Positions 36,426-47,321 of a stretch of DNA of 64,000 nucleotides are shown here, in pieces. The number at the start of each line of letters is the position of its first letter. Positions within the stretch are counted from its first letter, which is position 1. Both the position numbers and the translations under genes were made by a program. Source of the stretch: Bimastos eiseni (Eukaryota; Annelida; Clitellata; Crassiclitellata; Lumbricidae); the NCBI GenBank assembly GCA_959347315.1, contig OY365814.1, forward strand, positions 2,035,661 to 2,099,660. Direction: 5' to 3'. Below the pieces are notes generated by a model that had not been told where the DNA came from, did no database searches, and saw only the letters and a list, made by a program, of their open reading frames with translations.

Positions 36426-36606
36426 CCAGCGTCTGTTCCTGGTTCAAGGTCGAAATCCAAGAAGCTGATACGAACTCTTTCATTGGCCGTTCCTTGGAAT
36501 ACGTAGCGACAGGAGGCGTGAAGTGGATAGTTGTTAGGGTATCCTGGGCTGCTGAAGTTGCCCTCTGTGCCGAAACGACTCGAGAATAGATGCTCACATG
36601 ATTGCC
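36426..36606 (-). CDS. NETO-like protein, exon 2: first half of CUB1
   Basis: Acceptor GTCCTATACAG (start 36606) in phase 1 and donor GG|GTAAGT (36425) in phase 2. It encodes QSCEHLFSSRFGTEGNF, SSPGYPNNYPLHASCRYVF and ERVRISFLDFDLEPG. The SSPGYPNNYP block, paired Cys, and FLDFDLE strand identify a CUB domain, and the E-P-G-T-D-A-G end is completed by exon 3. The first residues fit directly after the signal peptide of exon 1. Confidence 0.96.
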
Positions 36607-36639
36607 CTGTATAGGACGAACCGGAAATAAGGTTAGAAC

Positions 36640-36906
36640 AGTTTCACGACAAATGGTTCACGGACAAATAGCTGATGACGAATGGTTCATGGGAAACATG
36701 TCATTAATCGCTCACTGTATTAGATAAAATAGAAGTTAGATTGATGGTCATATATATGCTTGTGAATCCATCTCCTATTTTAGCAAGAATTATTTTAATA
36801 AATTCAGCTTCTATGTAAGCAAAACTTTTTCTGAATAATCCAATTTTTTATCATCATTACCGGTGTAGTCAACTATTATTTGTCGGTGAACCATTTGACG
36901 CGACAG
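36640..36906. mobile_element. Foldback-like element, CAAATGGTTC family, copy 5 (best arms)
   Basis: The left arm reads ACGACAAATGGTTCACGGAC and GACGAATGGTTCATGGG. The right arm reads TTATTTGTCGGTGAACCATT then TGACGCG. The core includes AAAATAGAAGTTAGATTGAT, and AATCCATCTCCTATTTTAGC in inverse sense. The shortest copy; it starts 34 bp upstream of exon 2 in sense. Confidence 0.7.
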
Positions 36907-37324
36907 AGGTTAGAACAAGTTAAGGCGAGCCTCCTTCCGTACCACTTTGTAATCTCAGAATGAACCATCTCCGTATGTCTAATGCAGAATGCATAGCCTA
37001 AACTGACAGCGCACTATAGACCCAAGCCGTAGCTATAGTTCAACACCCAGTACAAAACGCCTTTGTGAATTAAAATCAATGGCATTGAACGACCGAAAAA
37101 GCGAACTTGACACACATGTACTTAGGAGAAAAAATATTTTCAGCTTGTATGTTCCTTGTTCAAGAGCAGATAGAAAGTTCGTTGAGCAAAAGCAATTCCA
37201 ATTCTAGGAATGATGTTCCTCTGGTTATATCTACAACTGTAGGATTCAGATAATCTCGTTGACTATAACGCAACGTGGCCTATAACTCCGCGTAACGGAG
37301 ACAAGCCTATCTAAACTTCGCCAC

Positions 37325-38170
37325 TTCTGGCACATGTAGGTGCCTGTCCCAACTCTTGAAACAGGAGGAGCGCGATGCTAATAATCTTCGTCATCACACA
37401 GTGTTGCTAAACTCTAACTATACTACAACAATCTTATCGCCGACTTCATGTCAAATAAAGTACGCAAGTCTGAGGAATAAGGGCGAATCGTATGTACATG
37501 TAGACCTAAATTGCACATGGTTCTCCAGATTTCGTTAATTCAATTTTAACATTTAGCCTCTCTAGGGCCTCCCCAGAAGTCTACCCGAATGGGCTCCTAG
37601 CCCAACCACGTCGATATCAATCAGTCTTGTATAAAAAGGCAACGGTCACATGTCAATGTTTTATTTACCGCGAGAGACGGTTTTAACCGAATCCATTGCA
37701 ATGACTTGAGTACAGAGATTAAATTGTCACACGCTCGGTGAAGGCCGATTAAGCGATATTGCGGTCAAAACCATCGGCCACAAAACGTGAACCATCTAAG
37801 CACTGGTATTACCGCCACCACACAGCATAAGCCAATAAAAAAACGGGTTGATGATCATCACAAACACTGCTTGTACTCTGTTAGTGCCAATTCCAAGCCT
37901 GGAAAAAGGAGGATGGCCACGCTAAACCATCTTAGCCATTACACAGTGTCGTTAAATTGAAAAAAACAACTACTACTCCGCAAGCACTCCGCCATGGAGT
38001 TCCGAGTCTGGATAAAGGATGAGGGCTAACTATGTTTTCATAACGCGGTTTCGTTAAACTACTGCACAAAACACTGGTGCCAGTTCCAAACATGGATAAG
38101 GGAGCATGGCGACTGAGACGATCTTTGCTATCACACAGTGTCGTTCAACTAAAGCTACTCCTCAAATAGC
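37325..38170 (+). repeat. 95-bp dispersed repeat, four copies including a tandem of three
   Basis: One copy at 37325-37430 and three in tandem at about 37863-37975, 37990-38060 and 38075-38165. Shared blocks are CCAGTTCCAA.C.TGGATAA, GGAGGATGGCGACGCTAA, CATCACACAGTGTCGTTAAA and CTACTAC. Further single copies elsewhere in the window. Non-coding. Confidence 0.65.
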
Positions 38171-38579
38171 TAGAATGCACTTTAAAAGCAAACACCATGC
38201 ATGGTCTAAAAACAACGATGATTGTAACACTGTTAAATAGTATCATAATATTATACCTAACTTTACTTAGAAATCACAGTAAAACTATTCATCCTAAATA
38301 GAGAATCGATTTGATACACACAGCGTATCTAAAGTAGTTTGTCATTAGTGACATCTTGCGGGAGCTGAAGCCGCTGGAGTAAAGCAGGAGGATAACCGCT
38401 CGTAAATGAGAACTTAAAATATTACAGGTAATGTTGTTTTTGCACATTTCCGGAGTGACTTTTGAAGCATCTACAGCTGTAGGCCTATAGACTTCATGCG
38501 ATAAATCAACGACTTCAGAGGCTGCGATGAGCAGCAGCTTTTGCGAAGGATGGAACCTGTCGGGCATTTATTCTATCAT

Positions 38580-38820
38580 CCATCAATTCATTAATTAATC
38601 ATTCATTCGTTCATTCATTCATTCATTCATTCATTCATTCATTCATTCATTGGTCCATTCATTCGTTTATTAGTTTTATATTATTGCGCGAAGGTTTTTT
38701 ACTCATGCAACTCAAAGATCCATATTCTCTGTCTCATATATATATATATATACAATATATACATATATAATATTATATATAATATATATATATATTAATT
38801 TGTTTATATATATATATATT
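38580..38820. repeat. (ATTC)n and (AT)n simple repeats
   Basis: ATTCATTC to about 38660, then TATATA tracts at 38739-38820. NETO-like intron 1. Confidence 0.9.
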
Positions 38821-39175
38821 TGATTATATGATTGAATGAGCGTAACAATGGCATATTTGTTGAATGCCGTCGTTGCTGATTTTCCAACAAAGCCGACCAT
38901 AAAATACGGGATGGACGGCTCGAAGCTCTTGACTGCCATTGTCTCCGTTCGTCGACAGGTGGCAGCAGCAGCCTAGCGCTGTCATGGCAACCGCAGCCTT
39001 GGTTACATAAGCGCTAAAAGCAGAAATCTCCGGTGAATGAATGGCCCATGCGGTGACTATACGCAAAGGAATGTCTGTTTGCGTATCCGACCCTCTAGCT
39101 GTCTGTCTGTCTGTCCGTATACGTCCCTTTGCACGCCTCCTGTGCGTCCATCTACCTGGCTGGCTATCAATCTGT

Positions 39176-39186
39176 CTATCTATCTT

Positions 39187-39230
<44 letters not shown>

Positions 39231-39232
39231 AT
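39176..39232. repeat. (ATCT)n microsatellite
   Basis: About 12 ATCT tetramers. The SIYLSIYL frames on the plus strand are its translation. Confidence 0.95.
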
Positions 39233-39467
39233 TGTCTGTATGTCAATCGATCTGTATATAAGACATGCATTTTATGTATGTAATATATTTGGATAGATTT
39301 ATATACATTGCATAGATATGTATACAGAATATACAGAGTATGTATTCAAATGATACATGATGCGTGAGGTACTGTTATAGGATAGAATGCTTCCTTTTGT
39401 GTTACACTTTGGTCTCTGGTGGAGTAGGAACGTGGAGCCTATTTAAATTCGTCGCCTATGTTGCGGG

Positions 39468-39612
39468 CAGAGGCGGCGATCTCGTTTGAGAGGTGGGTGA
39501 CATCCAGTAAGGGGGTAAGACATTTGGGGGCGACAAACGTATAGCGTGTCCTTTATCTGTAGGAGGTCTTAGGAGGACTTATCCCCTCGACCCCCCGGGA
39601 TCGCCACCTCTG
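39468..39612. mobile_element. hAT-like MITE (145 bp), copy 2 of the 6183 family
   Basis: Ends CAGAGGCGGCGATCTCG and the inverse of CAGAGGTGGCGATCCCG. Flanks GTTGCGGG and ATTGCGGG agree at 7 of 8. It is collinear with 6183-6324 (ACATCCA, GGGGTA, CCCTCGACCC). In NETO-like intron 1. Confidence 0.85.
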
Positions 39613-40184
39613 ATTGCGGGAGAGGGTGTACTAATTTTCTTCCGTTCACATTAATATTATTTTCATTCTAGTATTGTCACTATTGTTATTATTATTACTA
39701 TTGTTTTTATTCTTATTATTATAATTCTTCGTCTTATTATTATTTTATTAATAATAGTAATATTATATATATATATATATATTTACTCACAGTGAATAAA
39801 CATGTAAGTAGGCTAATTAGTAAGGTCCATGGTAAGGAGTATATTAATGCTGCAAACATGTTGGCTATTATGCGGGGAGCGAATGTTCCAGTGGCGGGTT
39901 GATAGTAAACTTAATTTAAGAAAGTAGGGTAAAGTAAATCTAGGCAACGTAAACTATACGGCCAATTATAGGCGTTTATTAGTTACGACAGAAAGATAGT
40001 AAAGTAGTGATAACTTAATATAAGAAAGTAGTGTAAGAAAAGTAACGACAGACAGGTTAAGAAAAGTCAGCTTAAGACAGGTTTGCGTCCCAGACATTGG
40101 TGACATAAGCTGCTTTGGTTGTTGTATAGGTCTACCTTATAACCTGTCTTACTTTAGCCTTGTAGATCAGTGCTTTGTACTTAC

Positions 40185-40272
40185 CCATTTGCAACACAAA
40201 TGCGCTTAGAATGAAGACAGATGTCCATATTCTTCTCTTTTCCCGTCCAATCTCCAATTCCAGAGAGGGCAT
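40185..40272 (-). CDS. NETO-like protein, exon 1: start codon and signal peptide
   Basis: ATG at 40272-40270 with an in-frame TAA four codons upstream, so translation must begin here or later. It encodes MPSLELEIGREKRRIWTSVF then ILSAFVLQM: a basic n-region (EKRR) and a hydrophobic core of about 14 residues, i.e. a signal peptide or anchor. Donor G|GTAAGT (40184) is phase 1 and fits exon 2, giving FVLQMG-QSCEHLF. No homology supports it on its own; the evidence is position, composition, donor quality and phase. Transcription would start somewhat above 40272. Confidence 0.75.
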
Positions 40273-40627
40273 CTCGCCAATTTAACCCCAGCCTCGATTG
40301 CTCCCAACGCCTAATGTTATAGCGCACTCGTTAATGATCACATTGAAGGCTCTCCGTTTAATTGACTTCAATTACAGAGGACTTGTTATCGATTAGTGAA
40401 CAGAGTCGAGAAATAATGACCCGTTCAATCCTTCCATAGGAAATGCTCGCGAGACTGATGCGACATCTGGCGGTCGATGCAGTTAAATGTGTAACCAAAT
40501 GCGTCGCAGCTTGGCGCCACTGTCGCCTGGGCTCCAAGTGCTGATTCTGAAGGATGGTGTCTTTTCTATCGCTCCAAATCATGGAATGTCTGACAATCTG
40601 ACACTAAACCAAGGACCTATTAGGCTA

Positions 40628-40870
40628 TGCACAGAAATGGAAAGTCCCTATGTAGCGTCGTGTCACTAGTTTTGGAGTGATAATCAAAAACCAGGAATTT
40701 TCATTTCTTGTTGACATAACAAGCTGATTCATTCAGTTCTAGTTAAGAAGATTATTTGGCAGATAACTATGTCGGAAAATTTAAAAAATGATTTTGGAGG
40801 TATCAAGCATCATATTTTCGATTAGCGGCAAAATTAAACTTGGGGTGATATTCATGTTAAAGAGTGAAAT
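40628..40870 (+). repeat. Dispersed repeat, pair with 7265-7510
   Basis: See 7265-7510. It lies 5' of the NETO-like gene. Its last bases run directly into the palindromic segment at 40900. Confidence 0.7.
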
Positions 40871-40899
40871 AATATATATTCATTGCAACAGAAAATACA

Positions 40900-41345
40900 A
40901 GCAATGAAGGTAAAGTCGTAGACTAAGTCTTACTAAGATATGACACATCCTATCTCCGCCATGTATTTGATCTGGGTGGCAGTCAAAGCGCAGAAACCGA
41001 GGCGCCACGTAGCGACTGGCTGCGTGGTAACTTAGCTGCGTCAATCGCGGTCCAACTAATCGCAGGTAGCTGACGTGAACATTCAGATACATTGTCATAT
41101 CCAAAGATGGTAGAGTCGTAGACTAAGATGTGACACTTCCTATCTCCGCTATGTATATGAATGTTCACGTCACCTACCTTGGAATCGATTGTCGTTGCCA
41201 CGATACCAATAAGATACCACTTCTCCAGTCGCTACGTTGCACGGCTGGCGTGGCGTCAACCGCGCCACGTAGCGAATGGAGAAGTGATTTGTGTGATTTG
41301 GCAACCACACAAACCAAATATACAGCGACTCTACCATCTTGTGTG
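40900..41345. repeat. Segment of nested inverted repeats (CACGTAGCGACTGG type)
   Basis: GATGGTAGAGTCGTAGACTA (41105) and a related GTAAAGTCGTAGACTAAG (40910) are mirrored by CGACTCTACCATCTTGTG (41328). GACGTGAACATTC (41071) is mirrored by GAATGTTCACGTC (41159). CACTTCTCCAGTCGCTACGT (41218) is mirrored by ACGTAGCGAATGGAGAAGTG (41269). It is probably a foldback or palindromic transposon with at least one nested copy. Both strands lack real coding frames. Confidence 0.65.
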
Positions 41346-42506
41346 TTTCGTCTAATATTAGTCCCAGGTTGAAGGGCTGTTGGTAATAATAAAAATAATA
41401 ATAACAATTTTCATACTAATGACGATACACTATACTAGTATATTAATAATAATAACTCGCTGTCTTATAATTAGACACCATCGGAATAGAACAGTCAGAG
41501 ACAGCGTGGCACAGTGTTGCTTTCAGCATAACCATTCTGATTCGACACTGCCGCCGATACACGCTGAAACTGATAATTACTTCCGTAAGTGACGTTTGAC
41601 TGCATTTTATCAGCAAACAATAGATATCAAGTGTTATTTGGTGTTTGAAAAACGTCATGCCATGATTTGCAATGCAATGCTAGAATACACTACACAATAC
41701 TGGGAATTATAATATTTAAACAAATTAGAAATATTTTAATAATAGTGATACTAATAGTAATGAAAAAAAACATACTAATAGTGGTAATACTTTCATAATA
41801 GCACTATTAGTAGCTATTAGTGACAATAATAATAAGTATCATGCGGCAACAATTAACCCCTTAAGCGTGTAATAATTTTTTTAATATTTTTTTATGCAAG
41901 TGCGTATTTATTTTAGGTCTCTTGATTATAGGTAGACTGATATCTGCAAGTGTATAAAATAATGCAATAGCACATCACTGTTCTGAGAAACTTAACAATA
42001 ATCATACTTAGTTTTGAAATAAGCATTATTAGTAAGCATTATTAAAGTTTTAAGACAATAAATGATGTAAAATAACCCAAAATTGGCCCATCTCTTGACC
42101 ACGAAAGCGACGAACGAATCTCGGCAGTCTTTACTTATCTGTGATCATTATTCTTCTGAACCAGTAACGTGATTAGAATTAAATTTAATTTTCCATCATC
42201 ATCATTGTCTCAATCTGACAAATTATTGTCACTTTCAACAAGAAACGATGTATTTCGTCGCAACATAAGTTACATTTTCGACCCAACGACCACGTAGGCT
42301 ACGCAACGATCGCGCAACGACCAGCTGTGTTTGGTATGATGTAAGTCTCAATTGTAATTGTTATTTGTCGGCCCAACCACAAAGTGACAGAATTTATAAT
42401 ATGAATTTAATTATCTCTCATTATCACTGTCTAAACCAAACGAACTATTGTCATTTTCAACCTAAAAGTTTAAAACGAGACATTTTGTCGCAACATATAC
42501 CACTGT
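41346..42506. other. Intergenic, nothing recognised
   Basis: AT-rich with scattered AATAAT runs. A loose duplication of TCCATCATCATCATTGTC/TCTCATTATCACTGTC with CGTCGCAACATA lies at about 42190-42275 and 42410-42500. No gene. Confidence 0.4.
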
Positions 42507-43598
42507 TACAAATCTGCTTTAGTCACGCATTTACTTAAAAAGCCTGACCTTGACACTAGCAATTTGTCTAACTTCAGACCTATCTCCAACCTCAATAACA
42601 TTTCCAAAATTCTTGAACGTCTTTTTCTTTTTGCATATCAAGAGACACATTACTTCCTCTCCCAACTTCAGTCTCTACCCGTCAGCATATCGCGAAGGCT
42701 ACTCCACTGAAACTGCTCTTGTATCTACACTGGATTACATCTTCTCATCTATTGACAATGATAAAACCTGTCTCTCTGTATGTCTTGACCTTAGTGCAGT
42801 CTTTGACACTGTAGACCACCAGTTATTCCTTTCAAGACTTGCAAAAAGCTTTGGTGTCTCTGGGACTGCCTTACACTGGTTAGCTTCATACCTGGTTGAC
42901 CGCAATCAGCAGGTGGGCATTGGATCTGCTCAGTCGGAGCCCACACTTTGCAGTGCTGGAGTGCCACAAGAATCTGTCCTCGGTCCTTTTTTATTTACAG
43001 TCATTACTTCCTCAATCAGTCGTATAGTTAAACACTTTGGAATTCAATTACATCAGTATGCAGATGTTGCTCAGCTCCATATTGCTCTGTCACACACTGA
43101 TCAGTCTGGTAAACTAAAACTGGAAGAATGCCTCTCATCCATATATGATTGGTTCTGTTGCAATGGTTTGGCCATAAACCCAGACAAGTCTGAAGCAATT
43201 GTATATGGCTCATGTCAACGCCTGCGTTCTTTCCCTATGCTCTCTAGCATTGAACTGGCAGACTCTGTTAAAACACTTGGGGTTACCCTCGACAGCAAGC
43301 TCACATTTCGACCTCACATAACAAGCTTTTGTAGATCTTGTTTTTACCACATCAGGGCAATACGTCACATAAGGTCGGCTCTAACTCAATATATGTCTGA
43401 GACTATAGTCTGCTTACTTGTCTCCTCTCCCCTCTATTATGCTAATTCACTTTTTGTCGGTCTCTCAGACCTTGAACTCAAAAGGCTTCAACGTATCCAA
43501 AATACGTTAGCTCGAGTAGTGCTACGTGTCCCACTACGAACATGCTCCTCTGCCATACTCCACCAGCTGCATTGGCTCCCTGATTTGAAGCCCATACT
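42507..43598 (+). pseudogene. LINE reverse transcriptase fragment (L2/CR1-like), inactive
   Basis: Translates as the RT domain of a non-LTR retrotransposon. Recognisable blocks are YREGYSTETALVST, LDLSAVFDTVDHQL, GVPQESVLGPFLF (Gly to Glu in the usual PQG), the catalytic box YADVAQ (second Asp replaced by Val), LAINPDKSEA and LGVTLDSKLTF. The 5' end starts in another frame, with a shift in the T-rich stretch near 42605-42620. The ORF breaks off after HQLHWLPDLKP near 43598, where a different LINE in inverse orientation begins. The endonuclease domain is absent. A dead, truncated copy. Confidence 0.9.
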
Positions 43599-43762
43599 AA
43601 ATTACAATAAGAGAATCTTGGATGAATCATGGTATAATATAGGTTAATCAAGATGTAAGTTGGAAGGAGATAGGCTATTCTAGATATAATGCCTATGTTT
43701 TTAGCAATTTTTGATGAAATGTTAGCAATGCGAGCCTTCCAAGATAGAAATTCATCAATCTG
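43595..43762 (-). pseudogene. Second LINE fragment, opposite orientation
   Basis: The minus strand reads FLSWKARIANISSKIAKNIG, IISRIAYLLPTY, LINLYYTMIHPRFSYCNLVW and ASNQG, the region just after the RT domain in LINE proteins. It is a different family from the adjoining fragment, whose equivalent segment begins LGVTLDSKLTFRPHITSF. The junction at about 43590-43600 is abrupt. Only about 56 codons survive. Confidence 0.85.
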
Positions 43763-43784
43763 AATGACAAAATAACATATCAAC

Positions 43785-45101
43785 GGGCGCCAAATTGGTG
43801 AAAAGATTTCATAGAAAATAACATCTCAAGGACCTCCAAATAAATGCAAATATTTCATAGAAATTGACATCTCAGATGAATGAAAATGAATGAAAACCAT
43901 CTCATGCAAAATAACGTGTCTCATGTTTGAGTTATTTTAAATATTCTCAATTTTTGCAGCTAAGCATTCACATGTCTAGTGGATTGTGGTAATTCGTAAA
44001 TGTTTATCTCTGTTTGTAAGGCGAAATTTGCTAATGAGCATCTTCGCTTCCAGAAGTTGTTCATAAATATGCTTGTGCCTTAATATCTGACAACCTCAAA
44101 TTCATTAATAGTAGCTTCTATAACTAATTATAATTAGCGCAAATAACAAAGACGGCTTCCAGACTTCAGTTCAACTTTGTTGGATTTGGCACATGATAAG
44201 TCACGCAGTACCAGAGTCTCATAAGTGACACCAGTCAATTAAGGACGATGTGTTGACTCCCCTACCCCATCGTCACACGTCGTAACAAAAGTCATACTTC
44301 CACTCAAATATGACGTCACAAAGCTGTGTACCCTACCCAAAAAACAAATGTCCAGAATGTTACCTGGATATTATCTTATAAATCTCAAATAAAGTAAGGC
44401 CTAACTATAGCATAACTGTAGAACATACTTGAAACCATGTGGTAGAACGAATTGAAAAGCTCTATTAGAAACATTTTTAAAATGTTTAATAACAACACTC
44501 AAAACAATCAAAACATTATGCTTCTCCATTCTCCCACCGCGAAACAAAATACTTTTACATAGAATAAATAATAAGAGCTTAGATCTCTACATCCTATGGA
44601 ATGGATAAGATTCAATTCAGATCCAGCTCATCTATGTCTTAACAGTCTACACTCTCTCTATTTCTTCGTTTACGGTTACTATTATTAGTTAGTTCACGTT
44701 ACCGATGTGGAACGCCTCTCTGTGGCCTGATGCATTTGGGCTTAATTATTGATTGCGGCTGGTGTGCTTCGCTTCCAAAATGCAAAAATGACAGCGAGAG
44801 TAAAAGGTAAACAATTCAATAATTAAGAATGCAGTAATCATAATTATAAGTAGTGTTGTTAAATACTAGAAGCAATTACTCTTATTTAAGTGAAACAAAT
44901 TAAATTGAGTGAAAATTGAAAATAAAGTTGCGTATATTGATGTTTGATGTGATGGCGTGATCTCAGACTACCCTCCCTTTCGTCACAAATCGTCACAGAT
45001 GTATGACACCTCCTCTAGGCTATTCAAACTCAGTGTACACATTCAGAAGGGTCCCAAAAATGCTTGCGCATAGGGCACTGTGTTCTGTAAACACGCCTCT
45101 G
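43785..45101. mobile_element. hAT-like element, large family, copy 2 (5' truncated)
   Basis: Matches copy 1 in the AACATCTCA...AAATGAATGAAAA array, the TTTTTGCAGCTAAGCATTCA block, CGTCACAGATGTATGAC and the terminal TTCTGTAAACACGCCTCTG (ends 45101). The 5' terminus is missing, cut at the LINE junction. 44170-44940 has extra sequence relative to copy 1. Confidence 0.65.
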
Positions 45102-45373
45102 AGTTACTAAGAACTGTGAATATTACGAAATGATCTTTACCTCTATCCCTGCCTACGCAACTAGAACTCAACAAAGCAAAGAAACAACCCCTCAATCGTT
45201 TTATAACAACTTGCAGTAAAGAAAATACATATTTCAGCTCAACGAACGCAAGTCCGCACGATCTTTAATGATTCTATTTCATTGTTTTTTCTTTATTCTT
45301 AAAACACCAACGATTATTTCAACTTTGGACATCACACCGTAACAATTATCTGTTTCTCTTTCGTTTTGTACAG

Positions 45374-45546
45374 CGTGTGGAACTAGGTATTTCTCTGGAC
45401 CCAATGGAACAATTTCAAGCCCGAATTATCCGCATGCATACGTCAACAACCTAAATTGTTGGAGTTATATCTCTGTCTCGAATGCTCATACAGTTCTCAT
45501 TACGTTTCTGGCATTCAATACCCACTTGGACAATGATCGGGTTGAG
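45374..45546 (+). CDS. CUB-domain protein, exon a: first half of a CUB domain
   Basis: 173-nt exon. Acceptor TTTTGTACAG (ends 45373) in phase 1, donor GAG|GTAAAT (45547) in phase 0. It encodes CGTRYFSGPNGTISSPNYPH, AYVNNLNCWSYISVS and TVLITFLAFNTHLDNDRVE. GTISSPNYP-x-x-Y, the Cys pair and the final D-R-V-E are CUB hallmarks. No 5' exons or signal peptide were found between here and 40.3 kb. The exon and about 220 bp of the following intron are duplicated at 49827. Probably a secreted or surface protein; the family is unknown. Confidence 0.9.
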
Positions 45547-46118
45547 GTAAATATTAAGATCGTTTTATTCTTGTCAGATACTGAAAACTAGACAGGATTG
45601 TATTGTTAATAAAAGTAAATCAATCATGCAGCGGGTGATTTAAGTGTGAAATGCGTTTCCATTGCTGACCATTGCCACAAGAGCAATTTTTTTATTCATC
45701 GAGAAGTAGATCCGCCGAAAAGTTACTCTATGGTATACACAACCGTTGACGTGTCTTTTGGACTGCATGACTCACTTGATTGCTGCCCATTTAATTCCTT
45801 CACTATAGGAAAATGGTTATGCCATTTACAGATAAGATAATGACAAGCCTAGCGCCAAACGGGAGGAGGAAATGTCATTTTGGGGAAAATATCAGAAGGA
45901 ATGGCGCGGAGAAACTAATGTCCTGGATAAATATCTGTGGGAATGGTTTCGTGTGAGAAAAATGCACAAGAAATGAACCAATATCCTACTCCACATGAAC
46001 GCAAAAATCGCCTTACTGATCGCTTGCGAGCGAGCATAACCAATTATGAAACTTTTAGAAACCAAACCTGCTTGCCTCATTTACCTAATAAAATCAAGAA
46101 TGGGTGTTGCTGTCGCTC

Positions 46119-46468
46119 GATTATCCGAAGGTTTGATAGTCCTAAGGTTCGATAGTCCTAAGGTTCGATAGTCCTAATTAAGGTTCGATAGTCCGAAGAT
46201 GCTATACTCCGACATTAATTTAACTAGAAACTGGATTAATTGATGAAAGAATGTGTAAAACTGGTAGTTGGAATAGTTTGAATAGAATCATGTTTAAATG
46301 GAAGCTGGATGAATGAAAATAATGGTGCTATCCAGCTTCTAGCCAAACATAATTATTTTCATCTATCCAGCTGCCATTAAAACCGCAATCTTATCACCTA
46401 TCGACCGGATACCATGCAATCATCGGACTCTCGAACCTTCAGACTTTCGAACCTTCGGACTCTCAAAG
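46119..46468. mobile_element. Foldback-like element, GGTTCGATAGTCC family
   Basis: The left arm is four copies of a 16-20 bp unit, GGTTCGATAGTCCTAA. The right arm is the inverse series CGGACTCTCGAACCTTC, AGACTTTCGAACCTTC, GGACTCTC. The core is an inverted pair: AAATGGAAGCTGGATGAATG, then CATCTATCCAGCTGCCATT. In the intron between CUB exons a and b. Non-coding. Confidence 0.75.
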
Positions 46469-46699
46469 CAAAATGAATTAGCAAATAGCTTTTCTTCATA
46501 GCTTCAAATAATTAAATGCCGCTAATCGTCTTATCCTCAGCGAAATTTGATGAAATCTGTGCAGCATGCTCATTCAGAATGGGCCTCCAATAAAAATGTC
46601 AAAAAAAAAATTTTTCAGCCCTAATCCATTATGTTTTCTGAAATCGGAACACACATTATCTTATATCTTGGCTAGAATAAACCGTTTGTTTGATTGTAG

Positions 46700-46868
46700 A
46701 TTACGCGTAAATTGGGAAACGGCTTATTACCGCATAGGCCCATCTATTACGGCCCACAGATTCCTGCAGCTTTCGAGATATCCTCCTGCAACCTTATACT
46801 AGTGTATTTTGAGACAGATGATACCAACATCAACACAGGTTTCAGTCTTTCGTACGTCATCACCAGAG
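46700..46868 (+). CDS. CUB-domain protein, exon b: second half of the CUB domain
   Basis: Acceptor TTTGATTGTAG (ends 46699) in phase 0, donor G|GTGGGC (46869) in phase 1; both match the flanking CUB exons. It encodes LLPHRPIYYGPQIPAAFEIS and CNLILVYFETDDTNINTGFS then LSYVITR, a typical CUB C-half (FCGPQIPP, L-x-V-x-F, TGF). The Cys usual before GPQ is Tyr here and the preceding exon lacks the third Cys, so this domain would have lost the second disulphide. The joined domain is about 115 residues, a normal CUB length. Confidence 0.9.
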
Positions 46869-46940
46869 GTGGGCATAAGCGATATTCCGACATAATTGCA
46901 CATTTGTTTCGTTCAGTTATTAATTCTCAGACATAATGCT

Positions 46941-47136
46941 CCTTTCTCTTGACGCGTCTCTCTTCTGTGTGTGTTGATCGGCGTCACGGCAATTCGTCTA
47001 CAGACTTTTCGTCTAGCGAACTTCGTCTAGGCAAAAGCTGGATCGATGAAAATAATTATGCGTAACTGGGAGTTGGATTGATGAAAAGCCGCATAGATGG
47101 AAAACACACACAGAAGAGAGACGCGTCAAGAGAAGG
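46941..47136. repeat. Near-perfect 34-bp inverted repeat
   Basis: TCTCTTGACGCGTCTCTCTT plus CTGTGTGTGTT (from 46941) is mirrored at 47103-47136 with a single 1-bp difference, around a spacer of about 127 bp. The spacer contains the left end of the foldback element at 46992. Its high identity means it is recent or maintained. Confidence 0.85.
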
Positions 47137-47321
47137 AAACATTATCAGTCTGTAAGACGACGTGCTGTTTAAGTTCTCAGAATTAATCAAAATTAAATAA
47201 AAATAATAAATTTAAAAAGTTGGATTGTTGAAAGGAAATTTATGTAAATGGAAGCGGGATTGATAAAAAGAAATATACCGAAATAGAAGCGGAATTGATG
47301 AAAAAGAACTACGTTTAAATG

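Noticed and set aside
38824..39066. Frame with MTALGCCCHLSTNG as an alternative signal exon for the NETO-like gene
   Set aside because: No hydrophobic core of proper length and no phase-1 donor; the exon at 40185-40272 fits better.
41380..41592. Hydrophobic frame MVIIKIIITIFILM as a signal exon for the CUB gene
   Set aside because: Hydrophobicity comes from ATA/ATT-rich simple sequence. A GTAAGT follows at 41586, but the resulting phase and peptide are implausible.
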